In this document: positions 18,224 to 26,042 of the stretch, piece after piece
Layout: the number at the start of each line of letters is the position of its first letter
How positions within the stretch are numbered: position 1 is the stretch's first letter
Assembly: GCF_000014065.1 (NCBI RefSeq)
Contig: NC_008044.1
Coordinates: 271,501 to 335,500 of the forward strand
Length of the DNA stretch: 64,000 bases
Direction: 5' to 3'
Source: Ruegeria sp. TM1040
GTDB taxonomy: Bacteria; Pseudomonadota; Alphaproteobacteria; Rhodobacterales; Rhodobacteraceae
Notes under the pieces: model-generated
What the model saw: the letters and a program-made list of their open reading frames with translations, nothing else
What the model was told of the DNA's origin: nothing
Database searches by the model: none
Position numbers and translations under genes: made by a program

Positions 18224-19607
18224 AGGCCAGGATGATCTGGCGCGCCTGACGCTGGAACAGGCCGGGACCCTTGGGGGCGCCGCCGCGCGCCTCGACCTCT
18301 GCGATCACCCGCCGTGCAAGCCAGATCGCAAAAAGCCCAAAAATCACGCCGCCCACGGCCTGGCCGATCAGCGCGCCCGGGGCGCCAAAGAAATGCGCCC
18401 CGATCCAGACCAGAGGAATGGTCCCGATGGTATGCCGCCCCCAGTTAAGCCATGTGGAATGAAACGGATGGCCGAGGTTGTTAAAGCTGGCATTGGCCAC
18501 AAAAATCGCCCCGTTGAAGAAAAACGCCAGCGCAAGCGGGCCGCAAAAGAGGTAGATCAGCGAGAGCGCGGTCCCTTGCGCATCAAACAGCGCCGCAATG
18601 GGCGCGCGCAACACAAAGAGGATCGCGGTCACGGCCACCACAAAGAGCCCCGTGAACAGGAGCGCGTCCCAGAACGCGCGCCGCACGCGGTCAAAATTCC
18701 CCGCCCCGTAGTTCTGCCCCACGATAGGGCCAATCGCCCCCGAGAGCGCAAAGATGGTGCCAAAGGCCAGCGGTGACATCCGCGCAATCACGGCCATGCC
18801 CGCCACGGCCTCCTCACCAAACTCCGCCATCGCGCGGGTGACAAAGGCCTGTCCCACGGGCGTGGCAAGCTGTGTCAGGATCGCGGGAAAGGAAATCGCA
18901 AAGATCGGCGCAAGCCCGGCCACAAAGAGCGCAAACGGCGGGCGCTCCAATCCGCCGTGGTGGCGAAAGATTGGCCCCAGGGCAAAGACCGCAACCGCAA
19001 CGCGCGAGGCGGCACTGGCCCAGGCCGCACCGATCAGCTCCAGATCGAAGCCGAAGATCAGGATCGGGTCGAGCGCTGCATTGACCACGCCGCCTGCAAT
19101 GGTTGCCATCATGGCGCGTCGGGCATCGCCATGGGCGCGCAGGATCGCCCCTCCGGCCATCCCCATCAGCAAGAGCGGCAGCGTCGGCACGATGATCTGC
19201 AGATAGGCCACCGCCAGATCGAGCGCGCGCCCCTTTGCCCCCAAAAGCGCCACCAGCGAGGCGAGGTTGAACCAGATCACCAGCGCAAATATGGCTGAGA
19301 AAATCCCGCCCCAGATCAACGCGTTAGAGGCTTGCTGGCGGGCCAGAACGGACTCCCCGGCCCCCAGCGCCCGCGCCACAAGGGCGCCCGCGGCAATGGC
19401 GATCCCGATGTTGAAGGAGGTGGTGAAAAACAGGATGGCGCCCGCATAGCCCACCGCCGCGGCCAGCTCTTCCTTGCCGAGCATGGCGATGAACACCATG
19501 TCGATGAAATCCACCGCAAATACCGCCATCAACCCCACCGATGAGGTCAGCGACATCACCGTGATATGGCGCAGCAGGTTGCCCTTGAGAAACTTGGCCT
19601 GTTCCAT
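18210..19607 (-). CDS. MATE family multidrug/Na+ antiporter
   Basis: From MEQAKFLKGNLLRHITVMS the product is 465 residues with about 12 transmembrane helices. An AGGAG lies nine bases before this ATG. Typical MATE features include SVGLMAVFAVDFIDMVFIAMLGKEELAAAVG in the first repeat and GAIGPIVGQNYGAGNFDRVRRA in the second. It would export cationic drugs or metabolites in exchange for Na+ or H+. The gene tail overlaps the YitT gene tail-to-tail. Confidence 0.85.
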   Translation of the reverse strand: MEQAKFLKGNLLRHITVMSLTSSVGLMAVFAVDFIDMVFIAMLGKEELAAAVGYAGAILFFTTSFNIGIAIAAGALVARALGAGESVLARQQASNALIWGGIFSAIFALVIWFNLASLVALLGAKGRALDLAVAYLQIIVPTLPLLLMGMAGGAILRAHGDARRAMMATIAGGVVNAALDPILIFGFDLELIGAAWASAASRVAVAVFALGPIFRHHGGLERPPFALFVAGLAPIFAISFPAILTQLATPVGQAFVTRAMAEFGEEAVAGMAVIARMSPLAFGTIFALSGAIGPIVGQNYGAGNFDRVRRAFWDALLFTGLFVVAVTAILFVLRAPIAALFDAQGTALSLIYLFCGPLALAFFFNGAIFVANASFNNLGHPFHSTWLNWGRHTIGTIPLVWIGAHFFGAPGALIGQAVGGVIFGLFAIWLARRVIAEVEARGGAPKGPGLFQRQARQIILAFSRR

Positions 19608-19743
19608 CGGAGATCTCCTCGGATCGGGTTGGACTCGGTGCGGAGCCTCCGCCACCCTTAACTAAGCGCCTGACACAGAAGTATAAACCCTGCGCCTTGT
19701 GTTTTGAGGTCTGGCCCGCTGACGCTCCGCGTGATTTGGGGGA

Positions 19744-19772
19744 TCGACAGGCTGGCGAATCTCGGCTAGCGT
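19744..19772 (+). promoter_or_regulatory. Candidate promoter of the aroG leader
   Basis: TCGACA (19744-19749) and TAGCGT (19767-19772) are 17 bp apart. The predicted start point falls within a base or two of the leader ATG at 19780, which has no ribosome binding site. This would give a leaderless leader peptide. The boxes deviate from consensus, so confidence is low. Confidence 0.35.
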
Positions 19773-19779
19773 CCGGCCC

Positions 19780-19857
19780 ATGACCCAACAGTTCGCTCAG
19801 TTCTGGTATTACTTTTATCCGCGCCACATGGCGGACGGAGGGTCTTTGCGTTTCTGA
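19780..19857 (+). CDS. aroG leader peptide (aromatic attenuator)
   Basis: This 25-codon open frame encodes MTQQFAQFWYYFYPRHMADG and a short tail. The run FWYYFY places Trp, Tyr and Phe codons together, the classic sensor of an attenuator that measures charged tRNA. A stable terminator follows 33 bases after its stop, and aroG starts 45 bases after that. Ribosome stalling at the aromatic codons when aromatic amino acids are scarce would be expected to favour an antiterminator. No Shine-Dalgarno sequence is visible before the ATG, so translation may begin on a leaderless RNA. Confidence 0.8.
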   Translation: MTQQFAQFWYYFYPRHMADGGSLRF

Positions 19858-19890
19858 ATTGAACTGACAGAAACAGCCGAATACCACACC

Positions 19891-19920
19891 AAACCGCCCC
19901 GGGACCGAGGGCGGTTTTTT
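19891..19920 (+). terminator. Attenuator terminator upstream of aroG
   Basis: A perfect 9-bp stem (AAACCGCCC at 19891-19899 with GGGCGGTTT at 19909-19917) ends in six T. A competing upstream stem GTTTCTG...CAGAAAC (19850-19856 with 19868-19874) spans the leader stop codon. Both lie between the leader peptide and aroG. Confidence 0.85.
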
Positions 19921-19965
19921 GTTGCCCAGAGGTCCACGCGGGGCCCCCGCCCAAGGAACCGCCCG

Positions 19966-21060
19966 ATGACCACCCTCTCTCAGACACCGACCCATGATCT
20001 GCGCATCACCGACATGCAGGAATTGATCTGCCCCGAAGCCCTCGCGGTGAAACACCCGCTGACAGATGCCGCGCGCGAAACCGTGCTCTCGGCGCGCGCC
20101 AGCATCCAGAAGATCCTGCATGGCGCCGACGACCGGCTGGTCGTCGTGGTCGGCCCCTGTTCGATCCACGACCCGGAGGCCGCGCTGGACTATGCGCGCC
20201 GTCTTGCGCCGCTGCGCGCCGAGCTGGGCGATGCGCTTGAGATCGTGATGCGGGTCTACTTTGAAAAACCGCGCACCATCGCGGGCTGGAAGGGGCTGAT
20301 CAACGACCCCAACCTTGATGGGTCTTTCCGCATCAACAAGGGGTTGTCGGTCGCCCGCAAGCTCTGCCTGGATCTGAGCGAAATGGGCCTGCCCGTGGGG
20401 ACCGAATTCCTCGATGCCTCGGTGCCGCAATACATCAGTGATCTGGTGAGCTGGGCCGCGATTGGCGCCCGCACCACCGAGAGCCAGATCCACCGCGAAA
20501 TGGCTTCGGGCCTGAGCTGCCCGGTGGGCTTCAAGAACGGCACCCGCGGCAATGTGCAGATCGCCATTGACGCGGTGCGCTCGGCGGCCACACCGCATCA
20601 TTTCATGGCGCTGGCCCCCTCGGGTCTCGCGGCGATTGCGGCGACGGCCGGAAACCCGGATTGCCACATCATCCTGCGCGGCGGCGGTGGTACCAACTTT
20701 GATGCCGAGAGCGTGGATTCAGCCTGCAAAAAGGCCGAAGCCGATGGCATCCGTCCGCAGGTGATGATCGACGCAAGCCACGCCAACTCTGCCAAGGATC
20801 CCGCCAAACAGCCCGAGGTGCTCTCGGATGTGGCCGGCCAGATGGCACAGGGTGAGACCCGCATCACCGGCATCATGATCGAAAGCCACCTCGAACAGGG
20901 TCGTCAGGATCTGCCCAAGGACGGGGACCTGTCGAAACTCACCTATGGTCAGTCGATCACCGACGGCTGCATCGGCTGGGAGCAAACCGAGGCCGAGCTG
21001 CGCAAACTGGCCCAGGCGGTCAAAACACGCCGCACGCAGGGCGCCCGCCTGGCGGGTTGA
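19966..21060 (+). CDS. aroG: 3-deoxy-7-phosphoheptulonate (DAHP) synthase, class I
   Basis: The 364-residue enzyme condenses PEP and erythrose 4-phosphate in the first step of aromatic amino-acid synthesis. Class I AroFGH marks: VVVVGPCSIHDPEAALDYARRL, MRVYFEKPRTIAGWKG, GLINDPNLDGSF and VMIDASHANSAKDP. The upstream leader peptide and terminator indicate control by all three aromatic amino acids. Which isoform by feedback sensitivity cannot be told from sequence here, so the symbol aroG is used in the generic sense. Confidence 0.95.
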   Translation: MTTLSQTPTHDLRITDMQELICPEALAVKHPLTDAARETVLSARASIQKILHGADDRLVVVVGPCSIHDPEAALDYARRLAPLRAELGDALEIVMRVYFEKPRTIAGWKGLINDPNLDGSFRINKGLSVARKLCLDLSEMGLPVGTEFLDASVPQYISDLVSWAAIGARTTESQIHREMASGLSCPVGFKNGTRGNVQIAIDAVRSAATPHHFMALAPSGLAAIAATAGNPDCHIILRGGGGTNFDAESVDSACKKAEADGIRPQVMIDASHANSAKDPAKQPEVLSDVAGQMAQGETRITGIMIESHLEQGRQDLPKDGDLSKLTYGQSITDGCIGWEQTEAELRKLAQAVKTRRTQGARLAG

Positions 21061-21102
21061 GCTCGGATCAAAACGAAACGGGGCGGTGCACCGCCGCCCC
21101 CC

Positions 21103-21165
21103 TTCATCTTCTGACCAAAATATCCCGGGGTGAACTGACCGCAGGTCAGGAGGGGCAGCGCCCCT
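21103..21165 (-). repeat. Dispersed intergenic palindromic repeat, copy 1
   Basis: Read on the minus strand it has a GGGGCGCTGCCCC hairpin, a short spacer with a second small stem, then CCCCGGGATATTTT and an AGAAGATGAAG-like end. The same modules occur on the plus strand at 33459-33522, and a shortened form at 24014-24050. Confidence 0.5.
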
Positions 21166-21197
21166 CAGCCGCCTTTGTGCTGTTGCGCAGCAGCGGC

Positions 21198-21226
21198 TTG
21201 CAATCCCCTGCGCGCCTTCGCATATC
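21198..21226 (+). promoter_or_regulatory. Putative promoter of the Deg protease gene
   Basis: TTGCAA (21198-21203) and CATATC (21221-21226) have a 17-bp spacer, 32 bases ahead of the protease ATG. Confidence 0.45.
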
Positions 21227-21257
21227 ATCAGGACCAAAATCACGTCCCGGAGGCCCC

Positions 21258-22655
21258 ATGATCCGCAGTCTCGCCCTTCCCCTGACGATTGCCCTCGCAA
21301 CTGCTCTGCCGCTTGCGTCACCAGCAGAGACCAAGATCCCGCAGAGCCAGACCGAGATCTCGCTGGGCTTTGCCCCCTTGGTCAAAGAGGCCGCGCCCGC
21401 TGTGGTGAATATCTATGCCAAGATCATCCGTCAGGACCGTGCGCGCAGCCCCTTTGCCGATGATCCTTTCTTTGATGATTTCTTTCGCCAGTTTGCCCAG
21501 CCGCGCCCAAGGGTGCAGAACTCGCTCGGCTCTGGTGTAATCCTCTCCGAAGATGGCATCGTGGTCTCCAACTATCACGTCGTGGGCGAGGCGTCGGATA
21601 TTCGCGTGGTGACCAACGACCGCCGTGAATATCAGGCCGAGGTGATCCTTGCGGATCAGGCGTCCGATCTGGCGATCCTGCAACTGCAAGATGCCGAAGG
21701 GCTGCCGCATCTGGGATTGCGCAACAGTGATGAGGTCGAGGTGGGCGAGCTGACCCTGGCCATCGGCAACCCGTTCGGGGTCGGTCAGACGGTGTCCTCC
21801 GGCATTATTTCCGGGCTTGCGCGCACCGGTACCGGCGGCGGGCAGGGCTTTGGCTATTACATCCAGACCGATGCGCCGATCAATCCTGGCAACTCTGGTG
21901 GGGCGCTGATTGATGTGAATGGCGATCTCATCGGGATCAACACGCGGATCCTCAGCCGTTCGGGTGGCTCCAACGGGATTGGCTTTGCCATTCCGGCCAA
22001 TCTGGTGCGTGAATTTGTGCGACAGGCGCGGGCCGGTGCAGAGGAGTTTCAACGCCCCTGGGCGGGGATGACTGGCCAGCCGGTGGATTCCGATCTGGCA
22101 GAAGCGCTGGGCCTTGGTCAGGTGGATGGGATGTTGATTTCAGAGCTCCACCCCCAGAGCCCCTTTGTCGAGGCGGGATTTGAGGTTGGCGATGTGGTGC
22201 TGGCCGTGGATGGCGAGCCGGTGAACTCGCCCTCGGAGATGGCCTTTCGCTTGTCGGTGGCGGAACTGGGCGGCACCAGCGCGGTGACGCGGGTGCGTCA
22301 GGGCAAGACGGACACTGTTGAGGTCGCCTTGATCGAAGCGCCTGACACCCCCGCCGCCGATCCGATCACGCTGAGCGAGCGCACCCCGATGCCGGGTCTG
22401 GTGGTGGGACGGGTGAACCCGCAGGTCATCACCAAGATGCAGCTACCGCTATCGACCGAGGGTGTTGTGGTGATGGACCCCGGCCCCTATGCCGGACGCG
22501 GCGGCGTGCGCGCGGGGGATTTGATTTTTGCGATCAACGGCGAGGCGGTTGAGGCCCCCGAAGATGTAGCAAATCTCCTGATGAGCAGTGACCGCTGGAT
22601 GCGGATGGACCTGATGCGTCAGGGCCAGCGCGTGTCTCTGCGGTTCCGGCTCTGA
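21258..22655 (+). CDS. Periplasmic DegP/DegQ-type serine endoprotease
   Basis: From the ATG at 21258 (after CCGGAGG) the product is 465 residues with a signal peptide ending near PLASPAE. The catalytic triad is visible: His in SNYHVVGEAS, Asp in QASDLAILQL and Ser in NPGNSGGALID. Two PDZ-like domains follow (from about residues 260 and 370). It should degrade or refold damaged envelope proteins. A longer frame from 21057 would remove the signal peptide from the N-terminus and is rejected. rarA starts two bases after its stop. Confidence 0.93.
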   Translation: MIRSLALPLTIALATALPLASPAETKIPQSQTEISLGFAPLVKEAAPAVVNIYAKIIRQDRARSPFADDPFFDDFFRQFAQPRPRVQNSLGSGVILSEDGIVVSNYHVVGEASDIRVVTNDRREYQAEVILADQASDLAILQLQDAEGLPHLGLRNSDEVEVGELTLAIGNPFGVGQTVSSGIISGLARTGTGGGQGFGYYIQTDAPINPGNSGGALIDVNGDLIGINTRILSRSGGSNGIGFAIPANLVREFVRQARAGAEEFQRPWAGMTGQPVDSDLAEALGLGQVDGMLISELHPQSPFVEAGFEVGDVVLAVDGEPVNSPSEMAFRLSVAELGGTSAVTRVRQGKTDTVEVALIEAPDTPAADPITLSERTPMPGLVVGRVNPQVITKMQLPLSTEGVVVMDPGPYAGRGGVRAGDLIFAINGEAVEAPEDVANLLMSSDRWMRMDLMRQGQRVSLRFRL

Positions 22656-22656
22656 C

Positions 22657-23988
22657 ATGGCGGATCTCTTTGACAGCGAGGAGGCGGGCGCTCGGGCGGC
22701 GCAGAACGGGGCCAGTGATGCCCCGCGCCCGCTCGCGGACCGGTTGCGGCCCCGAACCCTTGCAGAGGTGATCGGGCAGGACCAGGTGCTGGGTGCAGAG
22801 GCGCCTTTGGGGGTGATGCTCAGCTCGGGGAGCCTCTCGTCGCTCATTTTCTGGGGGCCGCCGGGTGTCGGGAAGACCACCATCGCGCGGCTCCTGGCGC
22901 AGGAGACGGATCTGCATTTTGTGCAGATCTCGGCGATCTTTACCGGTGTACCGGATCTGAAGAAAGTGTTCGAGGCCGCCAAGATCCGGCGCCAGAACGG
23001 GCAGGGCACGCTCTTGTTCGTGGATGAGATCCACCGTTTCAACAAGGCCCAGCAGGACGGGTTCCTGCCGCATATGGAGGATGGCACCATCCTTCTGGTG
23101 GGGGCCACCACGGAGAACCCGAGCTTTGAACTCAATGCCGCGGTGTTGTCGCGCGCGCAGGTTCTGGTTCTGGAGCGCCTGAGCCTTGCGGATCTGGAGC
23201 GGCTGACGCAGCGCGCGGAACAGGCGCTGGAGCGCCGCTTGCCGCTGTCGCCCGAGGCGCGCGATGCGCTGCATCAGATGGCCGATGGCGACGGGCGGGC
23301 GCTCTTGAATTTGATCGAGCAGGTCTCGGCCTGGAAGGTCGACCAGCCCCTGGGCCGCGAGGCGCTGGCGACGCGGCTGATGCGGCGGGCGGCGAAATAC
23401 GACAAATCCGGCGATGAGCATTATAACCTCATCTCGGCGCTGCATAAATCGGTGCGCGGTTCGGACCCGGATGCGGCCCTTTATTGGTTTGCGCGGATGC
23501 TGGAGGGCGGCGAGGACCCCAAATACCTCGCCCGGCGCCTGACCCGGATGGCGGTGGAGGATATTGCGCTCGCGGATCCGCAGGCGCAGGCGATCTGCCT
23601 TCAGGCCTGGGAGGCCTATGAGCGGCTAGGCTCGCCCGAGGGCGAGTTGGCGCTGGCGCAGGCGGTGATCTACCTCGCGCTCGCGCCCAAGACCAACGCG
23701 GGCTACATGGCCTATAAGGCGGCGCGGCGTCTGGCCAAGGAGACCGGGTCGATGTCGCCACCCAAACATATCCTCAATGCGCCGACCAAGCTGATGGCGG
23801 AGCAGGGCTATGGCAAGGGCTATGACTACGACCATGATGCCGAGGATGGGTTTTCGGGGCAGAATTATTTTCCCGACGGGGTCAAACGCCCTGTGCTTTA
23901 TCAGCCGGTGGAGCGCGGGTTTGAGCGCGAACTGCGCAAGCGCACGGAATTCTTTGCCAAGAAACGCATCCAGCGCCAAGGAGAGTAA
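22657..23988 (+). CDS. rarA: Replication-associated recombination protein A (AAA+ ATPase)
   Basis: The 443-residue protein has Walker A GPPGVGKTTIARLLA, Walker B LLFVDEIHRFNKAQQD and sensor 1 GATTENPSFELNAAV, followed by the RarA tetramerisation and C-terminal domains (MSPPKHILNAPTKLM, YDYDHDAEDGFSGQ). It acts at stalled replication forks together with SSB. It starts immediately after the Deg protease stop and is probably cotranscribed with it. Confidence 0.95.
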   Translation: MADLFDSEEAGARAAQNGASDAPRPLADRLRPRTLAEVIGQDQVLGAEAPLGVMLSSGSLSSLIFWGPPGVGKTTIARLLAQETDLHFVQISAIFTGVPDLKKVFEAAKIRRQNGQGTLLFVDEIHRFNKAQQDGFLPHMEDGTILLVGATTENPSFELNAAVLSRAQVLVLERLSLADLERLTQRAEQALERRLPLSPEARDALHQMADGDGRALLNLIEQVSAWKVDQPLGREALATRLMRRAAKYDKSGDEHYNLISALHKSVRGSDPDAALYWFARMLEGGEDPKYLARRLTRMAVEDIALADPQAQAICLQAWEAYERLGSPEGELALAQAVIYLALAPKTNAGYMAYKAARRLAKETGSMSPPKHILNAPTKLMAEQGYGKGYDYDHDAEDGFSGQNYFPDGVKRPVLYQPVERGFERELRKRTEFFAKKRIQRQGE

Positions 23989-23989
23989 A

Positions 23990-24013
23990 TCAGGTTTTGC
24001 GGACAAAACCTGA
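23990..24013. terminator. Hairpin between convergent rarA and multicopper oxidase genes
   Basis: A perfect 10-bp stem TCAGGTTTTG-CGGA-CAAAACCTGA starts two bases after the rarA stop. Neither side has a long T run, but the position between two convergent genes suits a bidirectional terminator. Confidence 0.55.
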
Positions 24014-24050
24014 AGGCCTCCGGCGGGGATATTTTCTGTTAGAAGAAAGG
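24014..24050 (+). repeat. Dispersed intergenic repeat, copy 2 (partial)
   Basis: It contains GCCTCCGGCGGGGATATTTT followed by AGAAGAAAGG, the 3' module of the repeat also found at 21103-21165 and 33459-33522. The GC-rich hairpin module is missing. Confidence 0.4.
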
Positions 24051-24056
24051 GCGGCG

Positions 24057-25460
24057 TCAGGCTGTGACGCGCACCCATGTGCCCATGCCCGCGGCGTGAT
24101 GCGACAACATATGGCAGTGAAAGAGCCAGTCGCCTGCGTTGTGCGCCTGAAAAGCGATCTCGCGGGTCTCTCCCTGCAGCATCAGGAGTGTGTCGCGCAG
24201 GGGGCCGAGGCTGCCGTCCGCACGGACCTCGGAGAAATGCATGCCATGGAGGTGCATCGCATGCGGAAAGCGAGTGTCGTTGACCATGCGGATGCGAATG
24301 GTCTCGCCGAGGCGCGCGGTCACAAAGGGCTCAGGCGGGCGGCCGGCGCTGCCGTTGAACGCCCAGAACTGCCCCAATTGGGCGAGATCCTGACCGGAGA
24401 GATCCTCGCCCTTGAACCTGGCGCCGCTGAGCCACGCCATCGCGCCGCCCTCGGTGATGAGATCGACGCTGCGCGCGGACGGGAGGTCGATCGGGAAGTC
24501 GGGATTGGGGGGCAGAGCGCTGGGCGCGGGGCGGCGGGCGCGGGTGCCGGAAGCCACCGGGAAGCGCGCAAGCTCGTAGCCACCATCGCGTTCAAACTGT
24601 ACAAGGAAGGCGTCTTCGCCTGCGGCTGCGGTCACATCCACAAAGAGGTCGACGCGCTGGGCGGGGGCAAGCAGGAGCCGGTCCGGCAGCGCCTCAGGGG
24701 TGGCCAGCGGCATACCGTCATAGGCCATCACCCAGCCCTCGAGGCCCTGCAGGCCGAGGGTGAAGATACGCGCATTGGCGCTGTTGATGAGGCGCAGGCG
24801 CAAGCGGTCTCCGGTTTTGACGGGATGATCGGCAACCATTTTGCCATTGCAGAGCAGGATGTTCCCCATGCGCCCGGCGTGTGACAGATCGTGCGGCACG
24901 GCGAAATTGGCATCTATCGCCGCCTCGGCTGTGACGCGCAGGTCGTCGATCACCAGCGGCAGGTCCTGATCCACGTCGGGCGCGTCGGGTTCTTCGATGA
25001 TCAATGCGCCTTGCAGGCCACGTTCGACCTGCTCCACCGATTGCGCGTGGGAATGATACCAATATGTGCCCGCATCGGGCAGGGCGAAGTCATAGGTGAA
25101 GCGCGTGCCGGGCTGGATCGGATCCTGGGTGACGCCCGGCACCCCGTCCATGGCATTGTCGATGCGGATGCCGTGCCAATGGAGGCTTGTGGCCTGCGGG
25201 AGCTGGTTGTCGACCTCAACCACCAGACGCGCGCCCTGTGTCCGGCGCAGGGTTTCGCCCGGCATTGTGCCGTTGACGCACCACAGATCTGTGGCGGGAT
25301 AGTCGGTTGGTGCAATCTGCTGGCGGGCCGGGGCAAGGGTCAGACGATGCGCCGCTGATTCCACATTTGTCTCTGTGCTGGCCTGTGCAAAGCGGGGCAG
25401 GGCGGGCAGGCTGGCACATGCGGTGAGACCTGCAAGGACATGGCGACGGCTGGGGTTCAT
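24057..25460 (-). CDS. Tat-exported multicopper oxidase (CueO-like)
   Basis: The product is 467 residues. The N-terminus MNPSRRHVLAGLTAC is a twin-arginine signal. All four copper-ligand motifs are visible: LHWHGIRIDN, YWYHSHAQS, HAMHLHGMHF and HCHMLSHHAAGM, giving T1, T2 and T3 sites with an axial Met. Such periplasmic enzymes oxidise Cu(I) and protect against copper. There is no Met-rich insert like that of E. coli CueO. A CueR-like operator lies about 60 bases upstream. The start at 25460 is set by AAGGTG; an ATG at 25487 has no ribosome binding site. Confidence 0.9.
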   Translation of the reverse strand: MNPSRRHVLAGLTACASLPALPRFAQASTETNVESAAHRLTLAPARQQIAPTDYPATDLWCVNGTMPGETLRRTQGARLVVEVDNQLPQATSLHWHGIRIDNAMDGVPGVTQDPIQPGTRFTYDFALPDAGTYWYHSHAQSVEQVERGLQGALIIEEPDAPDVDQDLPLVIDDLRVTAEAAIDANFAVPHDLSHAGRMGNILLCNGKMVADHPVKTGDRLRLRLINSANARIFTLGLQGLEGWVMAYDGMPLATPEALPDRLLLAPAQRVDLFVDVTAAAGEDAFLVQFERDGGYELARFPVASGTRARRPAPSALPPNPDFPIDLPSARSVDLITEGGAMAWLSGARFKGEDLSGQDLAQLGQFWAFNGSAGRPPEPFVTARLGETIRIRMVNDTRFPHAMHLHGMHFSEVRADGSLGPLRDTLLMLQGETREIAFQAHNAGDWLFHCHMLSHHAAGMGTWVRVTA

Positions 25461-25518
25461 GACACACCTTTTGGATTTCGATGTCATAACCCTAGTGGGC
25501 GGCCGCGCGGGGGCAAGA

Positions 25519-25535
25519 CTTCCACCCACTGGAAG
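25519..25535 (-). promoter_or_regulatory. CueR-like (MerR family) operator
   Basis: The inverted repeat CTTCC-N7-GGAAG has the same half sites and the same 7-base gap as known CueR boxes. It lies 59-75 bases before the multicopper oxidase start. The flanking -35 (GACAGC or GCGACA) and -10 boxes are poor, as is common for MerR-type promoters with long spacers. No cueR gene is in the window. Confidence 0.5.
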
Positions 25536-25661
25536 CTGTCGCATTTGTGAAGCGTTCAGCGAGGAGCTGGTCGGGGCTTGCGTCTGGTGCAGAGCGGCCA
25601 TGGGGGCCGGGATGAGCCGCAAAACTTGACATCCTGCGCGCCCCGCGCGAAGGGAGCGGGC

Positions 25662-26042
25662 ATGTTGATAACCGTATTGAATGTGGCGCTTGGGGGCGCG
25701 ATCGGCGCAAGCTGTCGCTACCTGATCGGTGTCGGCGTGCTGCGCGCGCTGGGACCGACGGGGTTTCCGGTCGGGGTGCTTGGGGTGAATATCCTTGGCT
25801 CTGCCCTGATGGGGGCCTTTGTGGTGCTGGCGGCGCATAAGGGGCTGACGCATCTGTCGCCCTTTGTGATGACCGGCGTTCTGGGCGGGTTCACCACATT
25901 TTCGGCCTTCTCACTGGAGGCGGTTACCTTGTTCGAGCGTGGGGCCTACGGGCAGGCCGCGCTTTATATTGGCCTCTCCGCAGGCCTGTCTATTGCAGCC
26001 CTTGCCCTTGGCATGATGGCGGCCAGAGGAGTGCTGACATGA
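25662..26042 (+). CDS. crcB: Fluoride efflux channel CrcB/Fluc
   Basis: From MLITVLNVALGGAIGASCRYLIG the product is 126 residues with four hydrophobic helices. A longer frame from 25578 would give a non-hydrophobic N-terminus and is rejected. GVNILGSALMGAF and GFTTFSAFSLE match the conserved Asn and Thr/Phe motifs of Fluc channels. It works as a dual-topology dimer that lets fluoride out of the cell. No fluoride riboswitch is recognised upstream. Its stop overlaps the rluC-type start (ATGA). Confidence 0.93.
   Translation: MLITVLNVALGGAIGASCRYLIGVGVLRALGPTGFPVGVLGVNILGSALMGAFVVLAAHKGLTHLSPFVMTGVLGGFTTFSAFSLEAVTLFERGAYGQAALYIGLSAGLSIAALALGMMAARGVLT

Noticed and set aside
25540-25661. Fluoride riboswitch in front of crcB
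   Set aside because: The conserved pseudoknot core of the crcB motif is not found.
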